DNA of 64,000 nucleotides from UBA12202 sp049595035 (lineage in GTDB: Bacteria > Pseudomonadota > Alphaproteobacteria > Puniceispirillales > UBA1172), in the NCBI GenBank assembly GCA_049595035.1, contig JBMYKD010000003.1, positions 61,817 to 125,816 of the forward strand. The letters are read 5' to 3'. Positions 24,600-33,659 of this stretch are shown piece by piece. Position 1 is the first letter of the stretch; each line of letters starts with the position of its first letter. Position numbers and translations under genes: made by a program. The notes beneath the pieces were generated by a model. It made no database searches, was not told the origin of the DNA, and saw nothing but the letters and a program-made list of their open reading frames with translations.

Positions 24600-25918
24600 T
24601 GGGATTAGACGGCTCACATGAATATGCATATCAATCTGGACAAAATCGCGCCATAGATAAGCAGATAACGCTATTACTGGGGTTGGCATTGCCGCAACGG
24701 ATTATTGCCGCATTAGGTCAACATGGCGCAGAAGTCCGGTTTTGTGGTGGGGTCGTCAGGGATATTTTGATGGGGCAACTAAAATGGCCCACCCCGGATA
24801 TTGATATGGCCTCCCCGATGCCTCCAGCTGAGGCGGCACGCATTCTCAAGGCCGACAATCTCAAAGTGATTCCAACAGGCATTGACCACGGCACAATCAC
24901 GGTAATGATGCCGACTGATCCTGATCTCAAGGTAGAATTAACAACGTTACGGGTTGATCATAACCCAGATGGAAGACATGCCGAAGTTGGCTTTATTGAA
25001 GACTGGAACACTGACGCATCACGGCGTGATTTTACGTTTAACAGTTTCTATATGACTGCTTCAGGCGACATCATTGACCCCTTTGGTGGCCGGGATGATC
25101 TGGAGGCTGGCCTTGTCCGTTTCATTGGTAATCCCAAAGACAGGATTACCGAAGATGTTCTCAGGATTTTTCGCTATTTCCGCTTTTATGCCCGTTTTGG
25201 TCACAGCGCCATTGAGCCGGAAACAGCAACAGCCTTGATTGATGCCGCCCCGCTTATCAGCGGGTTATCCGGGGAACGGATTGCAACAGAACTGAAGAAA
25301 ACCCTCAGTTATCAGTCGCTGGAAACATTTGCCCTGATGGAAGAAATGGGCATATGGCAGGCCCTGACAGGTGATCGGCTATGTCTTGAGGACTACGCGG
25401 CCCTGCTTGATCTGGGCATTGATGATGACGCTATCCTTGGCCTTGCTGCTCTAACCCCTGCCGGTAACTGTGATGGACTAGCCGCGCGTTTAAAACTGTC
25501 AAAGAAAGATATAGATAAGCTGAAACGGATTTCTACTTTACTAGGCGAAGATCAGATGACGGTTTTATTGTCACCTGATTATAAACAGGAATGCTGGCGG
25601 TTATGCCGCCGTCATGACTGGTCGCTTGCTGATATTGCTGGTGCCATGATCATAACGTCTATCCGCGCCGGAAAGCATTATGCAGCCCTGAAACATATTA
25701 CCGTTGATCATATCCGTGACCAGGTCAGGATGATCCGTATGGCAGAATGGCCGGATATGCCAGTAAATGGCGATGATATTCGTGCCCATGGTCTGGTGGA
25801 AGGCAGGCAGATTGGTACATTATTGAAACAGCTAGAGGATATCTGGGTGACAGAAGGCTTTGTTCCAAATCGACGCACCCTGTTAACTTATCTTGCTGAA
25901 TGGTTAGCAAAAGACTAG
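24599..25918 (+). CDS. cca: CCA tRNA nucleotidyltransferase
   Basis: This is a class II nucleotidyltransferase of about 439 residues. It has the GGVVRDILMG motif, then the catalytic DID (TPDIDMA), then RRDFTFNSFYM and the ED-LRIFRYFRFYARFG segment that binds the tRNA and nucleotide. It adds or repairs the 3' CCA end of tRNA. Relatives polyadenylate RNA, but the length and alphaproteobacterial setting fit the CCA enzyme. A GTG one codon earlier is an alternative start. Confidence 0.9.
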   Translation: MGLDGSHEYAYQSGQNRAIDKQITLLLGLALPQRIIAALGQHGAEVRFCGGVVRDILMGQLKWPTPDIDMASPMPPAEAARILKADNLKVIPTGIDHGTITVMMPTDPDLKVELTTLRVDHNPDGRHAEVGFIEDWNTDASRRDFTFNSFYMTASGDIIDPFGGRDDLEAGLVRFIGNPKDRITEDVLRIFRYFRFYARFGHSAIEPETATALIDAAPLISGLSGERIATELKKTLSYQSLETFALMEEMGIWQALTGDRLCLEDYAALLDLGIDDDAILGLAALTPAGNCDGLAARLKLSKKDIDKLKRISTLLGEDQMTVLLSPDYKQECWRLCRRHDWSLADIAGAMIITSIRAGKHYAALKHITVDHIRDQVRMIRMAEWPDMPVNGDDIRAHGLVEGRQIGTLLKQLEDIWVTEGFVPNRRTLLTYLAEWLAKD

Positions 25919-25989
25919 CATTTTGATATAATTAACGCCTATTGGTAACTGCTATTGAGATCGCCAAGAATAAGAGAAATACCCTAACC

Positions 25990-26898
25990 ATGACTTCACG
26001 CAAGCCATCATCATCCACATCTGCCCCCATTGATGAAAAGATTTATTCTGACCGGCAGGATTCTGCGTCAGAGTGGTTTAAAACATTGCGGGATCGCATC
26101 AGGTCAGCGTTTGAATCCATCGAAGATGATTATGTTGCGGCGCATCCAGATGCTGGTGCCGCTGGCCGTTTTGTAGAAACACCATGGCAGAGAGAAGGCG
26201 GCGGTGGTGGGGTCATGTCGGTGATGAAAGGTCAGGTATTTGAAAAGGTTGGGGTCAATATTTCAACCGTAAAGGGGCGTTTTGATGAAACCTTTCGGGG
26301 GCAAATTCCCGGTACGGCCGACAACCCTGTGTTCTGGGCAAGTGGGATATCGCTTGTTGCCCATATGCAAAATCCCTTTGTGCCAGCGGTTCATATGAAC
26401 ACCAGATATATCAATACAGGTGGCGAAAAAGGCAAAAGATGGTTTGGCGGTGGGGCAGATTTGACCCCTATCATGTGGAATAATCAGGATGTTGCCGATT
26501 TTCATGCCAGCATGAAAACATGCTGTGATGCCTATCACCCTGATTATTATCCTGACTTCAGCGCGTGGTGTGATGATTATTTTACGCTGAAGCATCGTAA
26601 TGAAAAACGGGGGGCAGGTGGCATATTTTATGATTATCTGGATCAGGGTGATTTTGATTCGGAATTTGCCTTCACCCGTGATGTTGGCCTGGCCTTTCTG
26701 GACATATATCCCGCGTTAGTGCGGCGGCGGATGGAAGACCATTACACGGATGAAGATCGGGAATATCAGCTGGTGCGCCGTGGCCGATATGTTGAGTTTA
26801 ATTTGCTTTATGATAGGGGCACGGTGTTTGGATTGAATACTGGCGGCAATGTTGAAGCTATTCTGATGTCTTTGCCGCCTGAAGTAAAGTGGCCATGA
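25990..26898 (+). CDS. hemF: Oxygen-dependent coproporphyrinogen III oxidase
   Basis: This enzyme of about 302 residues turns coproporphyrinogen III into protoporphyrinogen IX using oxygen, in heme synthesis. Family signatures are GGGGVMSVMKGQVFEKVGVN, the NPFVPAVHMNTRYI segment, WFGGGADLTP, KHRNEKRGAGGIFYDYLD and the C-terminal EFNLLYDRGTVFGLNTGG. The ATG at 25990 starts the polar leader; a TTG at 25942 is in frame but less likely. Position ahead of petABC fits heme supply, although petABC has its own promoter. Confidence 0.95.
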   Translation: MTSRKPSSSTSAPIDEKIYSDRQDSASEWFKTLRDRIRSAFESIEDDYVAAHPDAGAAGRFVETPWQREGGGGGVMSVMKGQVFEKVGVNISTVKGRFDETFRGQIPGTADNPVFWASGISLVAHMQNPFVPAVHMNTRYINTGGEKGKRWFGGGADLTPIMWNNQDVADFHASMKTCCDAYHPDYYPDFSAWCDDYFTLKHRNEKRGAGGIFYDYLDQGDFDSEFAFTRDVGLAFLDIYPALVRRRMEDHYTDEDREYQLVRRGRYVEFNLLYDRGTVFGLNTGGNVEAILMSLPPEVKWP

Positions 26899-26946
26899 AT
26901 ATGATGATGGTTAGGGCAATTGGTCGCAGATAGCCACGAACACGCT

Positions 26947-26959
26947 ATGGTTTGACCAT
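26947..26959. promoter_or_regulatory. Upstream inverted repeat of the petABC promoter
   Basis: ATGGTTTGACCAT is an inverted repeat (ATGGT and ACCAT) placed just upstream of the -35 hexamer. Its half-sites match those of the longer palindrome in the petA leader. Confidence 0.5.
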
Positions 26960-26966
26960 TATTTGC

Positions 26967-26995
26967 TTGGTCAGTATTCGGGCTGTCGTTATAGT
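26967..26995 (+). promoter_or_regulatory. Candidate petABC promoter
   Basis: TTGGTC and TATAGT are separated by 17 bp. The implied leader of about 60 bases contains a 16-bp palindrome and ends in a strong AAGGGGG ribosome-binding site. Confidence 0.55.
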
Positions 26996-27027
26996 ATGGA
27001 CAAATATAGAAATGTCATCGCGCACCA

Positions 27028-27043
27028 CATGGTTTAAACCATG
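27028..27043. promoter_or_regulatory. Perfect palindrome in the petA leader
   Basis: CATGGTTTAAACCATG is a perfect 16-bp palindrome 22 bp before the petA start. It shares ATGGTTT and ACCAT half-sites with the repeat upstream of the promoter, which suggests a paired operator for a dimeric regulator. Confidence 0.6.
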
Positions 27044-27065
27044 AACATGCTTTTAAGGGGGACTC

Positions 27066-27596
27066 ATGAGCGATACTGTGGAAAATCAAGGACGACGTGA
27101 TTTTATTGTCGTTGCCACCAACACTATGCTTGCGGTTGGTGCTGTTGCTTTGGCCTATCCATTTGTTAATCAGATGAATCCGGCGGCTGATACGCTTGCC
27201 CTTTCTTCCATTGAGGTGGATGTATCCGGAATAGAAGAAGGTCAGGCCATTACCGTCAAATGGCGGGGAAAGCCGGTCTTTATCCGTCACCGTACCGCCA
27301 AGGAAATCGAATCCGCCAGTCAGGTAAATATGGATGATTTGCGTGATCCGCAAGGTGATCTGGAACGGGTGGAAAAACCCGAAATTCTGGTCATTCAGGG
27401 TATATGCACGCATCTAGGCTGTGTTCCTCTTGGGCAAAAAATTGGTGAAGTAAAAGGTGATTACAATGGCTGGTTCTGCCCATGCCATGGTTCACATTAT
27501 GATACTTCAGGCCGTATCCGCAAAGGGCCCGCACCAACAAATCTTGAAGTGCCACCCTATGCATTCCTTTCAGATAACGTCATCAAAATTGGATAA
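27066..27596 (+). CDS. petA: Ubiquinol-cytochrome c reductase Rieske iron-sulfur subunit
   Basis: This 176-residue Rieske subunit of complex III has an N-terminal twin-arginine-like region (GRRDFIVVATNTMLAVGAVA) that serves as Tat signal and membrane anchor. The [2Fe-2S] ligands lie in CTHLGCVPLG and CPCHGSHYD. It accepts electrons from ubiquinol at the periplasmic side and passes them to cytochrome c1. A strong AAGGGGG precedes the start. petB begins 14 bp downstream. Confidence 0.97.
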   Translation: MSDTVENQGRRDFIVVATNTMLAVGAVALAYPFVNQMNPAADTLALSSIEVDVSGIEEGQAITVKWRGKPVFIRHRTAKEIESASQVNMDDLRDPQGDLERVEKPEILVIQGICTHLGCVPLGQKIGEVKGDYNGWFCPCHGSHYDTSGRIRKGPAPTNLEVPPYAFLSDNVIKIG

Positions 27597-27610
27597 CCGG
27601 AGCATTTGAT

Positions 27611-28867
27611 ATGTCATCTCCTGAGTTTAAGAATCCCGTTGTAAAATGGATTGATCACCGGCTTCCGGTGTTTAGCTTCATGCATCATGAACTGCATGAA
27701 TATCCAACACCCAGAAACCTCTCCTATTTGTGGAATTTAGGGTCGCTTGCCGGTCTTGCGCTGGTCACAATGATTGTGACAGGCATCATTCTGGCTATGC
27801 ATTATACCCCACATGTTGATCATGCATTTGCATCTGTGGAACGGATTATGCGTGATGTCAATCATGGCTGGTTGATCCGCTATATCCACATGAATGGGGC
27901 CAGTTTCTTTTTCATTGTTGTTTATATCCATATTTTCCGTGGGCTTTATTACGGATCATATAAAGCTCCAAGAGAATTATTGTGGATATTGGGTGTGCTG
28001 ATCCTATTACTGATGATGGCCACGGCTTTCATGGGATATGTGTTGCCATGGGGACAGATGAGTTTCTGGGGCGCGACCGTGATTACCAACCTGTTCTCGG
28101 CTATCCCATGGGTGGGTGACAGCATCGTGGTATGGCTATGGGGCGGATTTTCTGTTGATAATCCGACGCTGAGCCGGTTCTTTGCCCTGCATTATCTCAT
28201 GCCATTCCTTATTGTCGGCGTTGTGATTTTGCACATTATTGCCCTGCACCGTTTTGGTTCCAACAATCCTCTGGGGATTGATGTCAGTGGTAAGCAGGAT
28301 ACAATCCCCTTCCATCCTTATTATACCAGTAAGGATTTGTTCGGGGCGATGGTATTTCTGACCATCTTTGCATCAGCTATTTTCTTCTACCCGAATTTCC
28401 TGGGTCATCCGGATAACTATATTCCGGCGAATCCATTGCAAACACCGGCGCATATTGTCCCTGAATGGTACTTCCTGCCGTTCTATGCCATTCTGCGCGC
28501 TATACCGGATAAGCTAGGCGGCGTGTTATTCATGTTTGGTGCTATTGCAGTGCTATTCATCTTGCCATGGCTTGACCGTTCACCGGTGAGAAGTGGTCGC
28601 TTCCGTCCATTGTTCAAACTATTCTTCTGGGTATTGTTAGCGGATTGCGTTTTGCTAGGGTATCTGGGCGGCAAACCGGCTGAAGGGATTTATGTCACGC
28701 TGTCACGTCTGGCAACGGCATATTATTTCATTCATTTTCTGGTGATCCTGCCGCTGTTATCCGTGGTGGAAAAGACGCGACCATTACCGCAATCTATTTC
28801 AACACCGGTAACTGGTGGTGGAATGGTATCAGCGCCAGCGGCTAAAAGGGGGAAAGCCGATGTTTAA
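27611..28867 (+). CDS. petB: Ubiquinol-cytochrome c reductase cytochrome b subunit
   Basis: This 418-residue integral membrane subunit has about eight segments. Visible family features are SYLWNLGSLAG, GWLIRYIHMNGAS, the histidines of the two b hemes within HMNGASFFFIVVYIHIFRG and FFALHYLMPFLIVGVVILH, and the Qo-site segment beginning PEWYF. It holds both quinone sites. The last 8 bases overlap the petC start, so the two are translated together. Confidence 0.97.
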   Translation: MSSPEFKNPVVKWIDHRLPVFSFMHHELHEYPTPRNLSYLWNLGSLAGLALVTMIVTGIILAMHYTPHVDHAFASVERIMRDVNHGWLIRYIHMNGASFFFIVVYIHIFRGLYYGSYKAPRELLWILGVLILLLMMATAFMGYVLPWGQMSFWGATVITNLFSAIPWVGDSIVVWLWGGFSVDNPTLSRFFALHYLMPFLIVGVVILHIIALHRFGSNNPLGIDVSGKQDTIPFHPYYTSKDLFGAMVFLTIFASAIFFYPNFLGHPDNYIPANPLQTPAHIVPEWYFLPFYAILRAIPDKLGGVLFMFGAIAVLFILPWLDRSPVRSGRFRPLFKLFFWVLLADCVLLGYLGGKPAEGIYVTLSRLATAYYFIHFLVILPLLSVVEKTRPLPQSISTPVTGGGMVSAPAAKRGKADV

Positions 28868-29654
28868 ACGCGTAAGTCAAACCATCTGTGCAGGTGGAAT
28901 TGCACTGCTAGCATCTGCAGGGGTCATGACGACGCCTGTTATGGCGGCCGGTGGCGGCGGTGACATTATCGATCATGAATGGACATTTGATGGGCCATTC
29001 GGATATTTTGACAAAGCCTCGCTCCAACGTGGATTTCAGGTATATCGTGAAGTCTGTTCTTCATGCCATGGGCTGGAATATATAGCCTTCCGCAACTTTG
29101 CTGACCTTGGCTATTCCGAGGCTGAGATTAAGGCAATAGCGGCCGAATATGAAGTGACCGACGGCCCGAATGATGAAGGGGAAATGTTCACACGGACAGC
29201 TATTCCTGCTGATAGGGTGCCTTCACCATATCCAAATGAAAACGCCGCACGGGCATCTAATGGTGGTGCTTATCCGCCTGATCTGTCATTGATCACCAAG
29301 GCGCGGCCTGATGGGGCAAACTACCTTTACAGCCTGCTAGTGGGATATAAAGATGCCCCAGAGAGCAAGGAAGTGCCTGATGGGATGTATTATAATACGG
29401 CTTATAGTGGCAATCTGATTGCCATGCCCCAACCTCTTTATGGTGATGATATTGAACTTGCGGGTGATGGTGACACGTCGGTTGAAGCTTTATCCGAAGA
29501 CTTGGTCACTTTCCTTGCATGGGCGGCAGAACCTGAAATGGAAACACGCAAACGGACAGGGATTGCCGTCATGCTGTTCCTTTTTGTCATGTGTTTTGTA
29601 TCATATGGTTCCATGCGATATATCTGGTCAGATATCAAAAAATCAAAAGCCTGA
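28860..29654 (+). CDS. petC: Ubiquinol-cytochrome c reductase cytochrome c1 subunit
   Basis: This 264-residue cytochrome c1 has a cleavable signal peptide (residues 1-29, ending VMA). The heme c site is C66-x2-C69-H70, the distal methionine lies in GNLIAMPQPL, and a single C-terminal anchor helix (GIAVMLFLFVMCFVSYG) holds it in the membrane facing the periplasm. It passes electrons from the Rieske protein to soluble cytochrome c. AAGGGGG lies just before the ATG, inside petB. A strong terminator follows. Confidence 0.97.
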   Translation: MFKRVSQTICAGGIALLASAGVMTTPVMAAGGGGDIIDHEWTFDGPFGYFDKASLQRGFQVYREVCSSCHGLEYIAFRNFADLGYSEAEIKAIAAEYEVTDGPNDEGEMFTRTAIPADRVPSPYPNENAARASNGGAYPPDLSLITKARPDGANYLYSLLVGYKDAPESKEVPDGMYYNTAYSGNLIAMPQPLYGDDIELAGDGDTSVEALSEDLVTFLAWAAEPEMETRKRTGIAVMLFLFVMCFVSYGSMRYIWSDIKKSKA

Positions 29655-29676
29655 TCACCAATTTACCTTGATTTCT

Positions 29677-29705
29677 AAAACGCCGGCATAATGCCGGCGT
29701 TTTTT
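29677..29705 (+). terminator. Rho-independent terminator of petABC
   Basis: A GC-rich 12-bp stem (AAAACGCCGGCA with TGCCGGCGTTTT) and a three-base loop end in a T run, 22 bp after the petC stop. Confidence 0.92.
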
Positions 29706-29783
29706 ATGAACGGAATTTGATTTGACAGGCATGATCATTTCCACTCATGATGCACCAAATAAAGCATCCAAAAGAGGTGAGAT

Positions 29784-30020
29784 ATGCCAGACGTAAAGGC
29801 GGTAAAAAAGCTGATTTGTGAGGAATGTGGAACCCAGTTTAATTGCGGTTCTACCAAAGAGCATAGCTGCTGGTGCATGAACTTACCCAATATGCGGGGT
29901 CAGTTCGATCTGGCCGGTGCTTGTCTATGTCCGGATTGTTTAACCCTTGGGCAATCTAAAGCAATCACCAAACAACGCAAATCACGGCAAAAAATCAGGC
30001 AAAAAAACGCTATTCGCTGA
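29784..30020 (+). CDS. Cysteine-rich CWC family protein
   Basis: This 78-residue protein has eight cysteines in a zinc-ribbon-like layout: CEECGTQFNCG, CWCMNLP and CLCPDC, ending in a very basic tail. It fits the small cysteine-rich CWC family, whose role is unknown; metal binding is likely. GAGGTGAGAT precedes the ATG. It stands alone between the petABC terminator and the convergent ychF. Confidence 0.8.
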   Translation: MPDVKAVKKLICEECGTQFNCGSTKEHSCWCMNLPNMRGQFDLAGACLCPDCLTLGQSKAITKQRKSRQKIRQKNAIR

Positions 30021-30028
30021 AAAAGCAA

Positions 30029-31129
30029 TCAGACATTAAAGCGGAAGTGAAAAACGTCACCATCCTTGACCAGATAATCAGCCCCTTCGATACGAAGTTT
30101 GCCAGCATCTTTTGCGCCGGTTTCGCCCTGATGGGAAATATAATCATCATAGGTAATGGTTTCCGCACGAATAAATCCGCGCTGAAAATCGGTATGAATG
30201 ACGCCAGCGGCTTCAGGTGCTTTGCCCCCATCCCGGAGTGTCCATGCACGAGCTTCTTTAGGGCCAACGGTAAAAAAGGTGATGAGATTTAGCAGGCGAT
30301 ATCCAGCATTAATCATTCGCGCAAGGCCAGCTTCTTCTAACCCCAGATCATCTAGAAACTCTTTTTTCTCATCTGCATCCAGTGAAATAATCTCTGATTC
30401 AATGGCGGCTGACACAATCACCATATCAGCCCCTTCAGCGGCCGCTTTCTGTGCCACTTTATCTGTCAGGCTATTGCCGGAAACGGCATCATCCTCTGAT
30501 ACATTACACACATAAAGCACAGGTTTGCCGGTAAGCAACTGAAGACCTGGCAGGGCTCGCTTTTCATCATCTGTAAGCGTCGGGATGGCGCGGGCTGGTA
30601 TACCTTCTGCCAGTCCGTCCCGCAATTTTTCCATGGTGACCATCAATGCCTTGGCGTCCTTGTCCTGACCACGGGCTTTTTTGACCAGATTGGCTAGCCG
30701 CCGTTCGACAGAATCCAGATCAGCAAGCATTAATTCCGTTTCGACGGTTTCGGCATCACGAATAGGGTCAATGCTATCATCCACATGGGTGATATTGCTA
30801 TCTTCAAAACACCGCAAGACATGGGCAATCGCATCAACTTCACGGATATTGGCAAGAAACTGGTTGCCCAGGCCTTCCCCTTTGCTGGCACCACGCACAA
30901 GGCCGGCTATATCAACAAACTCTAGCTGAGTGGGTAGTATCTGTGCCGAATGTGCAATTGCCGCTAGTTCATCTAACCGCTTATCAGGTACGGCCACCCG
31001 TCCGGTATTTGGTTCAATCGTACAAAAGGGGTAATTGGCAGCATCAGCCGCCGCACTTTCAGTTAGTGCATTGAACAGGGTGGATTTACCAACATTTGGT
31101 AATCCGACAATGCCGCAATTAAAGCCCAT
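30029..31129 (-). CDS. ychF: Ribosome-binding ATPase YchF (Obg family)
   Basis: This 366-residue P-loop protein begins MGFNCGIVGLPNVGKST, with switch and G-motifs following (FVDIAGLVRGASKGEG, YVCNVSE), and a C-terminal TGS domain (LLNLITFFTVGPKEARAW). YchF/OLA1 proteins bind ribosomes and prefer ATP to GTP because the G4 motif differs from NKxD. The start at 31129 is preceded by GGAG. It is one base after the pth stop region, within the rplY-pth-ychF run, a common bacterial order. Confidence 0.96.
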   Translation of the reverse strand: MGFNCGIVGLPNVGKSTLFNALTESAAADAANYPFCTIEPNTGRVAVPDKRLDELAAIAHSAQILPTQLEFVDIAGLVRGASKGEGLGNQFLANIREVDAIAHVLRCFEDSNITHVDDSIDPIRDAETVETELMLADLDSVERRLANLVKKARGQDKDAKALMVTMEKLRDGLAEGIPARAIPTLTDDEKRALPGLQLLTGKPVLYVCNVSEDDAVSGNSLTDKVAQKAAAEGADMVIVSAAIESEIISLDADEKKEFLDDLGLEEAGLARMINAGYRLLNLITFFTVGPKEARAWTLRDGGKAPEAAGVIHTDFQRGFIRAETITYDDYISHQGETGAKDAGKLRIEGADYLVKDGDVFHFRFNV

Positions 31130-31130
31130 T

Positions 31131-31745
31131 TCATGTCTCCTTGGATATGTTGTCAGACAATGTGTCTGATATTGAAGGGGCAGGGGTTTTATGGGCAACA
31201 GCTGTCATAAAGGCTTCATGACCATCCCTATCCCATAGCGGCCATAGATCAGTTATGCAATCCAGTAATGGCACCAGCCATTCCTGATCAGATTTATCAA
31301 AATCGGACAGCACATGCTGATCAACGTCTGCCCCGAAACGGGAACGCCCGACACCAACCCTTAACCGCCAATAGTCCTGACCTAAATGGCGATCAATATC
31401 ACGCAAACCATTATGGCCGCCATGGCCACCACCCTTTTTGACCCTAATCTTGCCAGCGGCCAGATCAATTTCATCATGAATGACGGTCAGATGATCTGGC
31501 TTAGCTTTATAGAACTTCATCAATTCCGCAACTGGCAGACCAGATTTGTTCATATAAGATTGTGGCTTGAATAATAGGGTTTTATTATTACCAATACGAC
31601 CTTCGGACAGCTTGCCGCCAAATTTATCCTTCCAGATGGAAAACCCATAGCGGTCAGCCAGAAGATCCACCAGCATAAAGCCGACATTATGGCGGTGCGA
31701 TGCATAACGTGTTCCAGGATTACCAAGGCCTGCAACGATACGCAT
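31131..31745 (-). CDS. pth: Peptidyl-tRNA hydrolase
   Basis: This 204-residue enzyme releases tRNA from stalled peptidyl-tRNA. Catalytic-site pieces are GLGNPGTRYASHRHNVGFM (with the essential histidine in HRHN), QSYMNKSG and the VIHDEIDLAAGKIR segment. The C-terminal 20 or so residues are an extension with no known role. A run of six G lies just before the start. It sits between rplY (upstream, 31 bp) and ychF. Confidence 0.95.
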   Translation of the reverse strand: MRIVAGLGNPGTRYASHRHNVGFMLVDLLADRYGFSIWKDKFGGKLSEGRIGNNKTLLFKPQSYMNKSGLPVAELMKFYKAKPDHLTVIHDEIDLAAGKIRVKKGGGHGGHNGLRDIDRHLGQDYWRLRVGVGRSRFGADVDQHVLSDFDKSDQEWLVPLLDCITDLWPLWDRDGHEAFMTAVAHKTPAPSISDTLSDNISKET

Positions 31746-31776
31746 CACACCCCCCTCAGATGAAGGTCAGAAGATA

Positions 31777-32412
31777 TTATTCTTCGGTTTCTTCTGATGA
31801 TTCGGCTTCTTCTTCTGTTGCATCATCATCGCTGGTTTCTACTTCGACAGTAGGTGCAGCGATTGTTGCAATAGTAAAATCTCTATCGGTGATGGTCGGT
31901 TGAGCATCATCAGGAAGAGAAATAGCACTAATATGAATGGAATCACCAATTTCGGTGCCAGCCAGATCAACCGTTAGACTTTCCGGAATATTGATAGCTG
32001 AACAGGTCATTTCAATCTCATGCCGGACAACGTTCAACACCCCGCCGCCCTTGAGGCCCGGTGATGTTTCTTCGTTGATAAAGTTAACCGGTACCATAAC
32101 AGTAACTGTCGAAGATGCTGAAATCCGGAGAAAATCAATGTGCAGGGGGCGATCACTAACAGGATGAAACTGAATATCCCGTGTCAGGACATTGCTGGTT
32201 TTGCCTTCAACATCCATGTTGATCACACTACTCATGATACCGGGTTGGTTCATCATTTTGGTGAAGGTATTGGCATTAATATTAATGGTTTCAGGGGCAG
32301 TTTTGCCGCCATAAATGACGGCAGGAATGAGACCGGATCGACGAGCCGCCCGGGCGGACCCCTTACCAGCCCGGTCACGCTTAGTCGCGCTCAAATTCAG
32401 ATTGTCTGACAT
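31777..32412 (-). CDS. rplY: 50S ribosomal protein L25/general stress protein Ctc
   Basis: This 211-residue long-form L25 (CTC type) has a 5S rRNA-binding N-terminal domain (KRDRAGKGSARAARRSGLIPAVIYGG as a whole) and a C-terminal beta domain, ending in a very acidic tail of about 25 residues rich in Glu and Asp. GGAG lies 8 bp before the ATG. It heads the rplY-pth-ychF run and follows prs by about 117 bp. Confidence 0.95.
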   Translation of the reverse strand: MSDNLNLSATKRDRAGKGSARAARRSGLIPAVIYGGKTAPETININANTFTKMMNQPGIMSSVINMDVEGKTSNVLTRDIQFHPVSDRPLHIDFLRISASSTVTVMVPVNFINEETSPGLKGGGVLNVVRHEIEMTCSAINIPESLTVDLAGTEIGDSIHISAISLPDDAQPTITDRDFTIATIAAPTVEVETSDDDATEEEAESSEETEE

Positions 32413-32529
32413 ATGAAATCTCCATGATTTGTCAAAACTGCCATGCCTCCAGGGGTGCATGGTCTTTCGGTTGCGCATGTTTAGCGTGAAAAGCCCCGTT
32501 CAGCAAGCGGAATATGTGTTTAGCCGGCT

Positions 32530-33462
32530 TTAGTCAAAAAGGGAGGAAACAGACCGTTCCTCATTAATCCGCAGAATAGCCTCACCCAGGAGGGGGGCAA
32601 TGGATAGCTGACGCACATTATGGGCAACGCGCATGGCTTCTGTTGCTAGAATCGTATCTGTTGTCACCAGTGCTTTAAGTGGTGAGGAGGCCACGCGTGA
32701 AACGGCACCGCCGGATAAAACGCCGTGGGTAACATATGCTTCAACAGATAATGCCCCGCTTTCCATCAGGGCACTTGCAGCATTGCAAAGGGTACCACCC
32801 GAATCAACAATGTCATCGACCATGATGCAATGCCGACCTGATACATCACCGATAATATTCATCACTTCCGAAACACCAGCTTTTTCACGGCGTTTATCGA
32901 TAATGGCAAGCGCGGCATCTAGCCGCCGTGCCAAGGCTCGTGCCCGTACCACCCCGCCAACATCTGGTGAAACAATCATCAGATTGCCATTAGGGAACCG
33001 CTCTTTGATATCAGCGATGAGAACAGGAGCAGAAAACAGATTATCGGTTGGAATATCAAAAAAGCCCTGTATCTGATCCGCATGCAGATCAACAGTTAAC
33101 ACCCGGTCAGCACCAGCAGAGGTGATGAGGTTGGCTACCAATTTGGCAGAAATGGGGGTGCGGGGTCCAGATTTACGATCCTGTCTGGCATAACCATAAT
33201 AGGGCAGAACAGCGGTAATGCGTCTGGCGGAACCACGCTGGAGCGCATCAAGCGTCACCAGCAATTCCATCAGATTATCATTTGCAGGATATGAGGTGGA
33301 CTGAATAACAAAAACATCTTCACCACGAACATTTTCCTGAATTTCGGCAAATACTTCCATATCGGCAAAGCGTCGGATATCAGCTTTGGTCAGGGGAACA
33401 TTCAGGTAAGTTGCTATGGCTTCAGCAAGGGGACGATTCGAATTGCAGGCCAGAATTTTCAT
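32530..33462 (-). CDS. prs: Ribose-phosphate pyrophosphokinase
   Basis: This 310-residue enzyme makes PRPP from ribose 5-phosphate and ATP for nucleotide, histidine and tryptophan synthesis. Motifs: the catalytic flexible loop PYYGYARQDRK, VDLHADQIQGFFDIP, and the PRPP-binding loop IMVDDIVDSGGTLCNAA. The ATG at 33462 follows a TTG in frame. It has its own upstream region, and rplY follows on the same strand. Confidence 0.97.
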   Translation of the reverse strand: MKILACNSNRPLAEAIATYLNVPLTKADIRRFADMEVFAEIQENVRGEDVFVIQSTSYPANDNLMELLVTLDALQRGSARRITAVLPYYGYARQDRKSGPRTPISAKLVANLITSAGADRVLTVDLHADQIQGFFDIPTDNLFSAPVLIADIKERFPNGNLMIVSPDVGGVVRARALARRLDAALAIIDKRREKAGVSEVMNIIGDVSGRHCIMVDDIVDSGGTLCNAASALMESGALSVEAYVTHGVLSGGAVSRVASSPLKALVTTDTILATEAMRVAHNVRQLSIAPLLGEAILRINEERSVSSLFD

Positions 33463-33522
33463 CAAGAATTACCTTGTTTATGACAGAATTGTGATACCAA
33501 TTGTAAGCCGAACGATCAAGTT

Positions 33523-33549
33523 AAAACACCATGCCGGTAATGGTTTTTT
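33523..33549 (-). terminator. Probable terminator between pgeF and prs
   Basis: A 10-bp stem with one mismatch (AAAACACCAT and ATGGTTTTTT) encloses a 7-base loop. On the minus strand it ends in GTTTTAACTT, so it could close the lgt-midA-pgeF transcript before prs. Confidence 0.5.
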
Positions 33550-33567
33550 AGGAATGCATGATTTTCT

Positions 33568-33636
33568 TCAGGTGATGATGCAAGATGCCACTAGGCCAAG
33601 AAAACAAATCATGAAAAAAATAATGAGATGCGGCAT
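33568..33636 (-). CDS. Possible 22-residue lipoprotein-like peptide
   Basis: A short reading frame of 22 codons lies 23 bp after the pgeF stop. The peptide is almost wholly hydrophobic and ends in a lipobox-like VASC followed by three residues. AAGGA lies upstream, but about 12 bp away, which is long. Chance is the simplest explanation; it is listed because the layout of a signal plus lipobox is complete. Confidence 0.15.
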   Translation of the reverse strand: MPHLIIFFMICFLGLVASCIIT

Positions 33637-33659
33637 ATCGGTCAGCTATCCTTCTTTTA

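Noticed and set aside
28038..28042. Possible frameshift or fusion within petABC because reading frames overlap
   Set aside because: The cytochrome b and c1 frames are both full length; the overlap is a normal 8-bp start-stop overlap.
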